From positions 1 through 34,206 of the forward strand of contig CALHOU010000098.1 of the NCBI GenBank assembly GCA_938035945.1: DNA of 34,206 nt. Reading direction: 5' to 3'. Positions within the stretch are counted from its first letter, which is position 1; every line of letters begins with the position of its first letter. The notes below the pieces were generated by a model. That model worked only from the letters and a program-made list of their open reading frames with translations. It searched no databases and was not told the origin of the DNA. Origin of the DNA: an uncultured Granulosicoccaceae bacterium (lineage in GTDB: Bacteria > Pseudomonadota > Gammaproteobacteria > Granulosicoccales > Granulosicoccaceae). Shown here one piece after another: positions 1 through 8,339 of the stretch. The position numbers and the translations under genes were made by a program.

Positions 1-2
1 CA

Positions 3-513
3 GAGCAAACGACGCGGTTTATCCTGGGTCATTGTGTGGCACAAATCCCCGCAAGCGGCCATCTGACGGCCATATCACGCAAAAAATACGGCAAACGAGC
101 CGATCAAAGTGGCCCTGCGCGTAATGCCCTATTTGAAGAACTTGTACCCTTTTGCTGATGAAAAAGCGTGCATAAAAACCGATGAGCACAAGCGCTATCC
201 AGGGGAGCTAAAAAGGCACTTCCCAGACGCAACGCATGTGCAGTACAAAAGCATAAAAGGTTGCGTCACTGGCCAAGGGGAGATGAAAAAGACTCAGTTT
301 GACCCGCTGTTTAGCATCAATCACACACTGGCGATGCTGAGGTACAAGATCAATCGACTAGCCCGGCGTACGTGGTGCACAACGAAGATCAACGCGCGTT
401 TAGATGATCACGTGGCGTTGTACATCGATGTGCATAATCGCAAGCTGATCAAATCTGGTGTTATGCATCATCGCGGTAAGTACGGGATACCAAAACAAAG
501 AAGCAAGACTTAG
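3..513 (+). pseudogene. DDE transposase remnant, 5'-truncated by window edge and frameshifted
   Basis: This is the C-terminal part of an insertion-sequence transposase. Reading from base 3 gives a peptide ending ...GPARNALFEELVPF and then a stop. One base further on, the protein continues as ADEKACIKTDEHKRYP and runs on to the stop at 511-513. The join falls in the run of four T at 150-153, so a single extra base there explains the break. The downstream part has the look of IS1/IS1595-type DDE transposases: a TDEHKRYP block, a YKSIKG block, and a tail with LARRTWCTTK and DHVALYIDVHN. The 5' end lies outside the window, so the left end of the element cannot be seen and the right inverted repeat cannot be defined. 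A programmed +1 shift is conceivable but less likely than decay. The exact IS family is uncertain. Confidence 0.72.
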
Positions 514-816
514 CTATCCGCAGCGAAGTAAGCCAGTTTTGTTAGCCTGTGAATCTATTCTGAGATTATGCATACCTCGTCTGCAGGCAGTATCGCTACT
601 TAAAATCCGATTCATATGAACTGCTGCTTGAAATTGCGCTATAACTTTTTCGTTAAAAATACGGCCTAGCATTCGCTTAAAAACGAATTAATACTAATGT
701 TTTCCTATAGTCGACGCGCGTTACTGGAGTTAACCTAATAAAGAATGGCGAGGGCAAGATTGGAATAATAATTGCGAGTTGACCTAACTTTAAGCTCACT
801 ATTGTCGAACCTCGCA
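514..816. other. Intergenic stretch with no assigned gene
   Basis: About 300 bases lie between the transposase remnant and the lipoprotein gene. The sequence is AT-rich in 640-710. I found no convincing ORF, RNA gene, hairpin or clean -35/-10 pair. The right end of the insertion sequence must lie here if the element once was complete, but its inverted repeat cannot be recognised without the left end. An in-frame TTG at 772, preceded by GGAAT, is an alternative start for the next gene. Confidence 0.5.
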
Positions 817-1506
817 ATGCACATCTATCCAACGCTCTGCGCACTCAGTTCTTTACTTTTTATGAGTGCCTGTTTTCAGGACCGTCAATCTGACGCCCAT
901 TCTCATCAAACCTCCAGTGAGGTCCCCAGAACAGTTTCGGGCGTATGGCCACCCTTGTTAGAAGGGGTTGAGGACGTCCAGGGCCTGCAGGTGACGGCAT
1001 TAGCAGCGGCTAAAGAGTCAGTGGTCGAGGCTATGCGAGCATCCGTACTCAACAATCCAACGGTTAAACGATCGCTGGGTGAGGATTATCGAGAATTTGA
1101 GGCCAGCTTATCGGATGCAAAGAGTGATTCGGCAGCGGTTTTTTTATTTTATAACTATGCATTAAATACGAGCGTCGAAGCCACGTTCTCCAACGACGGT
1201 ACAGTCGCCGTAGCAAACACACCCGCATCTACATTTCAGCCTTCTGAACACCCCGAAGAGGTGGTGCAATCTATTGCATTGGCGCGCGCAGCCTTAGTCG
1301 ATAACGGATTCGACTTAAACAATTTAATCGGCACCGCCATGTTGGCTTTTCCGCCTATTTCCCAGCTTCAAAACAATGAAGAGACGTTTTACGATGAGCG
1401 AATTTTGTACGTTACTTTCGGTCCGGGCGATGGTGAGCTACCTGAATATAGTGCACTCGTTAATTTAAGCGCCGCCACAGTATCTGACGCCAAGTTAATC
1501 AACTAG
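817..1506 (+). CDS. Predicted lipoprotein of unknown function
   Basis: Encodes about 229 residues. From the ATG at 817 the protein opens with a short hydrophobic leader ending in MSAC (Cys19), a plausible lipobox, so I predict a lipid-anchored envelope protein. An in-frame TTG at 772 would add 15 residues; it has GGAA at a better spacing, so the start is not settled. I do not recognise the mature part. It is rather acidic, has few charged clusters and no obvious catalytic motif or repeats. It ends 10 bases before the next gene, which has a strong AGGAG site, so the two are very likely co-transcribed. The neighbour is a secreted amine-oxidase-like protein, so a joint envelope or extracellular role is possible, but this is inference from position only. 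Confidence 0.7.
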   Translation: MHIYPTLCALSSLLFMSACFQDRQSDAHSHQTSSEVPRTVSGVWPPLLEGVEDVQGLQVTALAAAKESVVEAMRASVLNNPTVKRSLGEDYREFEASLSDAKSDSAAVFLFYNYALNTSVEATFSNDGTVAVANTPASTFQPSEHPEEVVQSIALARAALVDNGFDLNNLIGTAMLAFPPISQLQNNEETFYDERILYVTFGPGDGELPEYSALVNLSAATVSDAKLIN

Positions 1507-1516
1507 GAGAGCTGAC

Positions 1517-3289
1517 ATGAAATCCTTACAGAATAGCGTGTTGTTTTCCCTGATGATCAGTTGCGGGGCTGTTCAGGCAGCATCAATCGATTGGGAAGGT
1601 TGGAAGTTTGAATACAGCACATCAGATAACTCATCTGGTCTGGTCATAACGGATGTTAACTTTAATAACAAGCTGATACTTGCAAAAGCGAGTATGCCGG
1701 TTATGCGAGTGCAGTATGACAACGATGTTTGCGGGCCCTATGCAGATATTTTTTCTGCGGGTGCTTTAAGCGAGGCGCGAGCTGGTGCACCTGATGCTGC
1801 GTGCGATAACAAATCCGTCTGTCAACGTACCTTTACGTTAGATGGTGAAAGGATGTTGGAAGTAGGTTCCAATTGGCAAATTGGCGAATATCAAATTTAT
1901 CAAACCTATTACTTTAGTGAAAATGGGTATGTTGATACGCGAGTGTATAGCCGTGGTTTACAGTGTCAAACCAACCATTCGCATCATGCACATTGGATGC
2001 TGGATTTCGATATAGACGATGCTGAGAATGATCGTATTGTTACGCCAGATGGCACGATTCAAGGAACGGAGTTCAACGCACTGAAAAGCACGACAGAGTA
2101 TCTGACGGTAGAAGATGCGATCACGGGTAATTCTGTTCGTCTGACGCCATCGGCTGATGATGGAACGCCAAGTGACTTTGCTCGTTGGGATTATGCTGCA
2201 CGTGCTTACAACAGTGCAGAAGTTGGCCGTTGGAACCTGGGTGCTCGGGGTGAGATAGGCGAGAACTACCTGAATAATGAAAACATAAACGAAGCGGATA
2301 ACGTCGTTTGGTATGTATCACATTTACCTCACTCAGCTAGCGAAGGCGCCGAACTATGGCATGCGTCCGGACCAAGAATTGATGCGAATATAGACGATGC
2401 ACCTGTGGAGCCTCCTGTGGAGCCGCCGACGCCTGTCGAACCGGTTGATGGGAATTTACTGGCTAACGGTGATTTCTCACAAGATAAGGCCGGCTGGTTA
2501 GATTGTGGCACAGCCACGAATACGTCCGCTGTTGAGGGTGGTATGCGCGTGAGGGACGGTGGTTGCTTGTATCAAGAGGTTGACGCAACACCCAATCAAT
2601 CCTATGAGTTGGTTTGTGATGCTAGTCGTAGTGGAAATAGTTGGACTGTTATGGAATTGAGTTTTCTCGATGCCAACTACAACTCCTTGGACACACATGT
2701 TAGTCAGATACGCACGGGCAGTGCCGTTACGCCGTACCAGCAGCTCGGTTTTGCCCCCGAAGGTACTGTATATGGATTGGCTGTTCTATACAGTGAGGAC
2801 GATACGGTATTCGACAATTGTTTTCTACGTTCGGCTGTAGAATCGCAGCCGCCAACATCCCCGAATCCAGGGGATGCTCAAAATCTACTGAGCAATGGTG
2901 GGTTTGAAAATAATCTTGCACATTGGAATTCATGTGCGGCTACCAATCTAGTAAATGTGACGGCCGATGCATCCGATGGGCTTCAATCCGTTTCCATAAA
3001 TGGAGGTGGTTGTTTGTATCAAGAGTTCAGCGTTGAGCCCGGTAGCACATACACATTAGATTGTGATGCCAAGCGCGATGGTCAACAGTACACCAGTACA
3101 ACCCTTGCGATGCTAGACAATCAATACAGGTCCTTAGAAGCGCAAGAGACGGCTGTTGATTTGGCTGAGTTTGGGGCGGTAAGCGCCACCGTCGAAGCGC
3201 CGCTAAACAGCGCTATCGGAACGGTGGTTCTGTACAGTGAAAACGATGCTCACTTTGATCGTTGTGAGATTGTGGTTAACTCACTATAA
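1517..3289 (+). CDS. Secreted copper-amine-oxidase-like protein with two C-terminal jelly-roll-like modules
   Basis: 590 residues with a Sec leader probably cleaved after GAVQA (residue 21). Residues 22-290 resemble a shortened catalytic domain of copper amine oxidases: ASMPVMRVQYDND (58-70) resembles the block that precedes the active site, IGEYQI (122-127) sits where the topaquinone motif TxxNY(D/E) belongs, HHAHWMLDFDID (156-167) resembles the HxH copper-ligand block, and WYVSHLPHSASEGAELW (265-281) resembles the final His segment. The candidate cofactor tyrosine is present (Tyr125), but the flanking Asn and Asp/Glu are Glu and Gln. A Pro/Val/Glu linker (294-311) leads to two related modules of about 125 residues (313-438 and 456-589). 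Both contain a GGCLYQE segment and look like carbohydrate-binding beta-sandwiches. The full enzymes are longer, so activity is doubtful. Strong AGGAG ribosome site; co-transcribed with the lipoprotein upstream. Confidence 0.6.
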   Translation: MKSLQNSVLFSLMISCGAVQAASIDWEGWKFEYSTSDNSSGLVITDVNFNNKLILAKASMPVMRVQYDNDVCGPYADIFSAGALSEARAGAPDAACDNKSVCQRTFTLDGERMLEVGSNWQIGEYQIYQTYYFSENGYVDTRVYSRGLQCQTNHSHHAHWMLDFDIDDAENDRIVTPDGTIQGTEFNALKSTTEYLTVEDAITGNSVRLTPSADDGTPSDFARWDYAARAYNSAEVGRWNLGARGEIGENYLNNENINEADNVVWYVSHLPHSASEGAELWHASGPRIDANIDDAPVEPPVEPPTPVEPVDGNLLANGDFSQDKAGWLDCGTATNTSAVEGGMRVRDGGCLYQEVDATPNQSYELVCDASRSGNSWTVMELSFLDANYNSLDTHVSQIRTGSAVTPYQQLGFAPEGTVYGLAVLYSEDDTVFDNCFLRSAVESQPPTSPNPGDAQNLLSNGGFENNLAHWNSCAATNLVNVTADASDGLQSVSINGGGCLYQEFSVEPGSTYTLDCDAKRDGQQYTSTTLAMLDNQYRSLEAQETAVDLAEFGAVSATVEAPLNSAIGTVVLYSENDAHFDRCEIVVNSL

Positions 3290-3312
3290 CAAGGTCTTTC
3301 ATTTTCGTATAA

Positions 3313-3338
3313 CGAGCGCATGAGCATTCATGCGCTCG
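3313..3338. terminator. Inverted repeat between convergent genes
   Basis: A perfect 11-bp inverted repeat (CGAGCGCATGA, loop GCAT, then its complement) lies between the stop of the amine-oxidase-like gene (3289) and the stop of the DUF1501 gene (3346). On the plus strand it is followed by CCATATTTTATA, a weak T-rich tail. The placement suggests a terminator serving one or both genes. Confidence 0.65.
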
Positions 3339-3345
3339 CCATATT

Positions 3346-4845
3346 TTATAAAGCAATAGGCGGCTCACCCGGATACGTTTCATTGATCGCATCATCACCT
3401 TGTGGATTCATGTCATCGTCGCTGGTTAAGGCTTGCGGGTTCTGCGCTCCAAAGTAACGATACACCGTTGAAGCAATAGCCAGTGGCTCGGCTTGATAAC
3501 TATCATCGGTGGGTTTGGTGTATTGCCGATTCTCGTTTGCCGGTCCAAACACTTCTGTTTTGCCCACAACCTTGCCAAGCGCACCTTTTGGTCGTAGTGC
3601 TGCACCACCAATGGTGTACAAGTTTTGGTTGTTACCGTGATCCCATCCGCCCGAATTGTTTAGATTAACATTACGGCCAAAGTCACCATGCACCTTAATG
3701 ATAATGTTATCGGTTGATCGAGTACCGCCATAGGCTGCATCGGAATAGCGAATATGTTTGGTCGCCACGCGTAACGACTCCATGATCTGATTCATTCGCG
3801 GCACGTAGTCTTCTATTGCCGAACTATGATCGTCCCAGCCGCCCAATCCACCGCCAACGGTGATGAATAGAGAGTCAGGGTTGTTAATAGCGAGCGTGAC
3901 AGCGGCTTTTATCCTTCCACTAAAACTGTTGTTGTCTGGGTATTGCAAGAAGCCAGTATCGGGATCGGCATCCACATCGAGCGTGCCGTCAGGCGCTGTT
4001 GGCGGGGTGGGTAATGCATCGCTCGCTGCAGTTTGTAGATTGCCGACCAATTCATCCATATTACGACGAATGTCAAAACCTTCGGCTACCTTGTTAAACC
4101 GAACCCGCTGCTGATTATCAACAATCTTTCTAACCAACACTTCCAGATCAAGATTATTATCATCGCGACCGCGGCTATAAGGGTTGTCGTACTCTTCGTC
4201 GAGGCTTAATCCGCGCAGTTGCAAAGGCAGGTTGCCATCGACATCGCGTGCAAAAGCGGTGGTAGAACCTTCAAACGACACAAAAGGTAATACCATTTCG
4301 GTAAGCTGCTTGCCGCCCAGTAAAGCTGAACCATCAAGCTGGTCGCGATGCGCGTGCAGTAGTGTTGCCAGTGTCGAGCCCATACCCGGTGCTGCATCTA
4401 TGGCAAGCGATCCTTTCAGGCTTGAGAACACGCTGGGTCGGTGAGCACGTGTATTATTTTTTAGTCGGTTAATAGTTCGATACACCGACAAGTCACCCGC
4501 GCTAAGCATGTCTTCCATGGCTCGACCACCAGCATCGGCCCAAAAACCATGCCGCGTAACTTGCCCTTCTTCGGCTATGGCGCGACGCAACTCAGTAGGG
4601 TAGGGATTTTGTGAGTTGTTGTTGATGATGTCCATGTTGGTCAGGTTGCCGGCCAGTTCCGATGGCCCACCGTATAAAAACACGTTGATTACCTGAGGCA
4701 AAACCTGTGGCATCACAAAATTCACTTGATCGACCATAGGCATGGCCTGTGCTCGGCTGATAAAGCCTGGTACACCGAACAAGGTTGGAGCAGTTGCACC
4801 AATACCCAATAGGCTGGCTCTTTTCAATAGTTCACGACGATTCAT
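3346..4845 (-). CDS. DUF1501 family protein, Tat-exported
   Basis: 499 residues. I chose the ATG at 4845 because GGAG lies just upstream and the protein then starts MNRRELLKRASLLGIG, a twin-arginine (Tat) leader with a likely cleavage after AQA (residue 34). DUF1501 proteins belong to the alkaline-phosphatase/sulfatase-like superfamily. Their hallmark blocks are seen here as GGWDDHSS and HGDFGRN followed by GGWDHGNNQN near the C-terminus. Export by Tat suggests folding with a cofactor or metal before translocation. The gene sits 28 bp downstream of a DUF1800-like gene, and DUF1800-DUF1501 pairs are widespread in bacteria. The substrate is unknown. Length and motif order look normal, with no sign of decay. 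Confidence 0.85.
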   Translation of the reverse strand: MNRRELLKRASLLGIGATAPTLFGVPGFISRAQAMPMVDQVNFVMPQVLPQVINVFLYGGPSELAGNLTNMDIINNNSQNPYPTELRRAIAEEGQVTRHGFWADAGGRAMEDMLSAGDLSVYRTINRLKNNTRAHRPSVFSSLKGSLAIDAAPGMGSTLATLLHAHRDQLDGSALLGGKQLTEMVLPFVSFEGSTTAFARDVDGNLPLQLRGLSLDEEYDNPYSRGRDDNNLDLEVLVRKIVDNQQRVRFNKVAEGFDIRRNMDELVGNLQTAASDALPTPPTAPDGTLDVDADPDTGFLQYPDNNSFSGRIKAAVTLAINNPDSLFITVGGGLGGWDDHSSAIEDYVPRMNQIMESLRVATKHIRYSDAAYGGTRSTDNIIIKVHGDFGRNVNLNNSGGWDHGNNQNLYTIGGAALRPKGALGKVVGKTEVFGPANENRQYTKPTDDSYQAEPLAIASTVYRYFGAQNPQALTSDDDMNPQGDDAINETYPGEPPIAL

Positions 4846-4873
4846 GTTGATCTCCAGATATTTGTAAGAGCGC

Positions 4874-6673
4874 TTATTGCGAGCGGACCAGGTAATAGCC
4901 TTCGGGTAAACGAGACAAGTAGTCAAACGTTAATAGGGCCAAATCATCGATTCTGTTCGAATGTGCAAAGCGATTATTAAAATCGATATCAAGATAGTCT
5001 CGTTTTTGGTACATCGACTTTAATTCATTGCTTTCTAGCTCAGTGGGTCGGCGTTGAATGGCAGTCAGAAACAGATAGCTCATGAGTTCGTCTACCGTCA
5101 TGTCATCAATCTTGTTAAACAAAACTGACTCCGCATAATATTCTGCCAAAGCTTCATCATAGATGGCCCGATCGGCGGGTGACATAGCATCAAGCTCTTC
5201 GTTGTAGGCTTTGAGCTTAGCTGCGTATGAGGCTAGCTCTCGCTCTGAAGCATCACTCGCTGGTTCTTCAATCGGATAAGGTTTCGGAGCACTAGGACCA
5301 TCTAGGCCTAGTGGTCTTTCCCAACGATCCGAGCTCATTAACAAAGACTCACGCATGGCTTTGTGGTAATTACCAAAGCTCAGTGAATCGAGCGGTACGT
5401 TAGCAACACGACCAAGTTTCAGGCTCATGCTTGGCCAGCCCATCTCGCCCATGTTAGTACGAGCCAACGAGCCTCGACCGTTGATCATGCCTTTGAATAG
5501 GTCGGGATGTGCTTCCCACTTTAGCCGTTTAGCGGTCGATAGAAAGGCCTCTTCAAACGAACGTGGGCGTTCAGTTCGCAGAAGATAGTGCTCAGAAAAC
5601 AGTATCGCCAGAAAGATATCTTCAAAATGTTGAGGGTTGCTCTGCGATATTGACGCCGCTAAGGCGGTGCGATGTTCTAACGAATCAGCAGCATAGAAAT
5701 AGTCAACGAGCACGCTAACCACACGTGGAATTAACAGTGGGTGGCCGGCGACAGCGTCATAGAAATCATTGCAATTGGTGATGTATTGCCCTAGCACCGA
5801 AACGGGTTCTGCATTCGGATAATCGGTATAAGCTAATTTGTAGCCATCACGCTCATCGGTCAGGTATAAATCCTGGCAGGCTTGTGATGCTAACGGGACT
5901 TCTTCATCATTGTCGAAGATGCCCAAGTAAATTTCCATCATCTCACGCGTGTTGTCCTCCGGGGATCGGAAGCGACGCCAGTTTTCCACAGTACGTTGGT
6001 GCACAGCGATCATCTCACGCACACTTCGCCCCTGCGACATGCTTAACTCAAGCCTGCGAAACAGGTTTTGTACGTCGGTGATATCAGCGCTGTCGATTTC
6101 CTCAGCGGGAGAAAACAGAATGGTATTGGCTAAGTGCCACGCCATCCATTGTCTGAACACATCACTACTGAGTGGAAAATGATGAATACGCGCAAGCGGT
6201 ATCTGTTTGGGCCGGTTACTGTCGAAGTAGAACAGCGGTTCCAGATCTTCTTGCTCGTTTCCGTTTTCGTCTTCACCGATTATTTCACGATCAAGTCGTA
6301 ATCGAACATCGGGTTTAAGATCGGTTTGTAAAGCGGTTCTAATGCTTGCAAGGGTTGGTGCATTGTCGAGCCGACGTTGTAGATTTGAACCTGGCTCGAT
6401 GGCATAAAATTCATCGACCGGTACACCACTGTAGAGTGTGCCGAGGACCTTGTTAACAACGCGGTATTGCTCATCAACTGCTAAGGATTCGAAGGCGGAA
6501 TCGCTTAAGGGTTTTGCAAAACCTCCAGCGGCGGAACCACCACTTGAAGACGCACCTGCCAATTCAGGTGTGGACGGGGAACAGGCCGTCACGCTTATTG
6601 CCGTCAGGGATATAATAGAGCAGCTGGTGACGACTTTGTTTAGTCGCACCAAGCTGGTGAGCAATCTTACCAT
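4874..6673 (-). CDS. DUF1800-like lipoprotein, partner of the DUF1501 protein
   Basis: 599 residues from the ATG at 6673, which has GGAGG five bases upstream; a longer reading to 6742 lacks such a site. The leader ends in SVTAC, a lipobox, so the protein is probably a lipoprotein. A low-complexity Ser/Gly/Ala stretch follows and then a helical body. The segment DNTREMMEIYLGIFDN (about residues 245-260) resembles the NxxREMxELxxLG block of DUF1800 proteins, and LFLTAIQRRPTELE near the C-terminus resembles segments of the planctomycete-type PSD families. Family assignment rests on these segments and on the adjacent DUF1501 gene 28 bp downstream, in the usual pair order. Function is unknown; it is presumably an envelope complex with the DUF1501 partner. 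Confidence 0.7.
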   Translation of the reverse strand: MVRLLTSLVRLNKVVTSCSIISLTAISVTACSPSTPELAGASSSGGSAAGGFAKPLSDSAFESLAVDEQYRVVNKVLGTLYSGVPVDEFYAIEPGSNLQRRLDNAPTLASIRTALQTDLKPDVRLRLDREIIGEDENGNEQEDLEPLFYFDSNRPKQIPLARIHHFPLSSDVFRQWMAWHLANTILFSPAEEIDSADITDVQNLFRRLELSMSQGRSVREMIAVHQRTVENWRRFRSPEDNTREMMEIYLGIFDNDEEVPLASQACQDLYLTDERDGYKLAYTDYPNAEPVSVLGQYITNCNDFYDAVAGHPLLIPRVVSVLVDYFYAADSLEHRTALAASISQSNPQHFEDIFLAILFSEHYLLRTERPRSFEEAFLSTAKRLKWEAHPDLFKGMINGRGSLARTNMGEMGWPSMSLKLGRVANVPLDSLSFGNYHKAMRESLLMSSDRWERPLGLDGPSAPKPYPIEEPASDASERELASYAAKLKAYNEELDAMSPADRAIYDEALAEYYAESVLFNKIDDMTVDELMSYLFLTAIQRRPTELESNELKSMYQKRDYLDIDFNNRFAHSNRIDDLALLTFDYLSRLPEGYYLVRSQ

Positions 6674-6812
6674 CTGCACCTCCAGTAACTCCCGAACCAC
6701 GGGTATGCAGGAGTTATCGGACTGAAGCTGGAGCAGGTACAATGAAATTCAGGATAGGTTAGCTGAATTGTGAATTACGTTTAAATGGCAACTCCGTAGC
6801 CAGAGGCAGCGC
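6674..6812. promoter_or_regulatory. Divergent intergenic region, presumed promoters
   Basis: 139 bases separate the start of the minus-strand DUF1800-like gene from the plus-strand apbE start, so promoters for both directions should lie here. No operator palindrome or well-matched -35/-10 pair stands out. The stop TGA at 6771, in frame with apbE, rules out an N-terminal leader on ApbE starting further upstream. Confidence 0.4.
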
Positions 6813-7691
6813 GTGCAGATAACTCAAAACGAACATTACTATTTGATTCAGTTCCGAGCAATGGCGAGTCCTTGTGAAGTATTGGTCGAAACCAAGTCAA
6901 AGAAAACAGCGCGGCGATTGGGGAAAATTGCCCGAGATGAAGCGTTACGAATAGAACACAGCTTTAGTCGTTATCGCGAAGATAATATCGTTCATGCCAT
7001 CAATCACAGCGATGGTGCACCCATTAAAGTGGATACCGAAACCGCCCGCATGCTTGACTTTGCGGACCAATGTTTTGCCTTATCAGAAGGCTTGTTTGAC
7101 ATCACATCAGGGGTACTTCGTCGGGCTTGGACATTTAATGGCTCGGATAACATTCCTCATGAAAACGATGTGAAAAAACTTTTACCATTAGTAGGCTGGG
7201 ATAAAGTTTCCTGGGTGTCTCCTTATTTTAAATTGCCCACTGGCATGCAAATAGACTTTGGTGGTATCGGTAAGGAGTACGCCGTTGATCGTGTTGTGAG
7301 TCTGTTGCACGCCGCAACGGATGAGCCCTTTCTGGTGAATTTCGGAGGAGATTTACATGCCGGTAAGGCACCGCTGGGGCAACCCGCATGGTCAGTTGGG
7401 ATTGAAGCGATGCGAGAATCGGGTGTGGCGGTTAAGAAGATTGAACTCAAGCGGGGCGCATTAACCACCAGTGGGGATGCCCAGCGATTCTTAATAAAGG
7501 ATGGCGTACGGTACGGGCATGTACTGCATCCAAAAACCGGTTGGCCAGTACTCGATGCACCCGCATCGGTCACCGTTGCGGGTAACAGTTGTATCGAATC
7601 GGGTATTTTATCCACGCTTGCGTTGTTGCATGGTGCAAACGCGGAATCGTTTCTCAATTCTCATGATGTCGTGTATTGGTGTCAACGTTAG
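6813..7691 (+). CDS. apbE: ApbE family FAD:protein FMN transferase
   Basis: 292 residues. ApbE enzymes cleave FAD and attach FMN covalently to Ser or Thr of target proteins, with Mg2+. Family blocks are clear: FRAMASPCEV (14-23), SRYREDN (52-58), DFGGIGKEYAVD (148-159), NFGGDLHAG (176-184), TTSGDAQR (218-225) and HVLHPKTGWPV (236-246). The start is GTG with AGAGG upstream, and a stop in the same frame at 6771 excludes an extension. The protein therefore lacks the signal or lipoprotein leader usual in periplasmic ApbE and begins almost at the FRAM block, which predicts a cytoplasmic enzyme. It is followed after 96 bp by tlpA-like, DUF4266 and DUF3570 genes. The DUF3570 product has a candidate target motif. 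Confidence 0.92.
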   Translation: MQITQNEHYYLIQFRAMASPCEVLVETKSKKTARRLGKIARDEALRIEHSFSRYREDNIVHAINHSDGAPIKVDTETARMLDFADQCFALSEGLFDITSGVLRRAWTFNGSDNIPHENDVKKLLPLVGWDKVSWVSPYFKLPTGMQIDFGGIGKEYAVDRVVSLLHAATDEPFLVNFGGDLHAGKAPLGQPAWSVGIEAMRESGVAVKKIELKRGALTTSGDAQRFLIKDGVRYGHVLHPKTGWPVLDAPASVTVAGNSCIESGILSTLALLHGANAESFLNSHDVVYWCQR

Positions 7692-7787
7692 TGCGTTGCA
7701 TCACGTTGTTACAGTGAATTGCACAAAGTGCGCTGCCGCTACGAGTTACATCGTTAATTCGATCACTCTATTAGCTGAGGTGAATCT

Positions 7788-8339
7788 ATGTGTTTTACGC
7801 GATCAAGTCTAAGGATTAATTCTTATCCAGTACTGACTGCATTGTCGTTGTTGTTTGTGACATGCATCGGTCTTACGTTCGTCACTTCTCGCGATGCCAT
7901 AGCATCCGAATCCCCATTACAAGCAGCTCCGGCGTTTAGTTTACCCGGTGTGGAGGGGCATAAATCACTTAACGATTATCAAGGAAGGTATGTTTATGTT
8001 GATTTTTGGGCGTCCTGGTGTGGTCCTTGTCGTGAATCTTTTCCGTGGATGAACGAGATGCTGACAAAATACAATACGCAAGGTCTGCAGATTATTGCGA
8101 TTAACCTTGATGAAAGTCGGGATGACGCGAATAGGTTTCTCCAAACCGTTCAGGCTGATGTAGATATCGCGTTTGATGCCAGTGGTAAAACAGCTGAAGC
8201 ATTCAACGTCATAGGCATGCCTAGCTCCTATCTTATTGACCCCGACGGCAAGATTGTATTTAGTCATGTCGGGTTTCGTCCGCGCGATACTGTAAAGCTC
8301 GAAGCGGTAATTGCGAAGCTTATTAAGGACTCGGCATGA
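7788..8339 (+). CDS. TlpA-type thioredoxin-fold protein
   Basis: 183 residues. A hydrophobic N-terminal segment (about 14-32) acts as a signal peptide or anchor, so the domain faces the periplasm. The redox motif is WCGPC (Cys78 and Cys81) in FWASWCGPCRESFPWM, and the cis-proline region is IGMPSSYLIDPDG. The family (TlpA/ResA) handles thiol-disulfide exchange for specific partners. GAGGTG lies six bases before the ATG. The stop overlaps the next start as ATGA at 8336-8339, so it is translationally coupled to the DUF4266 lipoprotein. That partner ends with two cysteines (GGGCGCN), which makes it the obvious candidate substrate. This last point is inference from context. Confidence 0.9.
   Translation: MCFTRSSLRINSYPVLTALSLLFVTCIGLTFVTSRDAIASESPLQAAPAFSLPGVEGHKSLNDYQGRYVYVDFWASWCGPCRESFPWMNEMLTKYNTQGLQIIAINLDESRDDANRFLQTVQADVDIAFDASGKTAEAFNVIGMPSSYLIDPDGKIVFSHVGFRPRDTVKLEAVIAKLIKDSA

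Noticed and set aside
2398..2450. Short direct repeats in the Pro/Val/Glu linker of the amine-oxidase-like protein
   Set aside because: This is a low-complexity protein linker, not a CRISPR or other DNA-level repeat array.
7223..7657. 144-codon open frame on the minus strand over apbE
   Set aside because: The plus strand encodes conserved ApbE blocks throughout; the reverse reading is a shadow.
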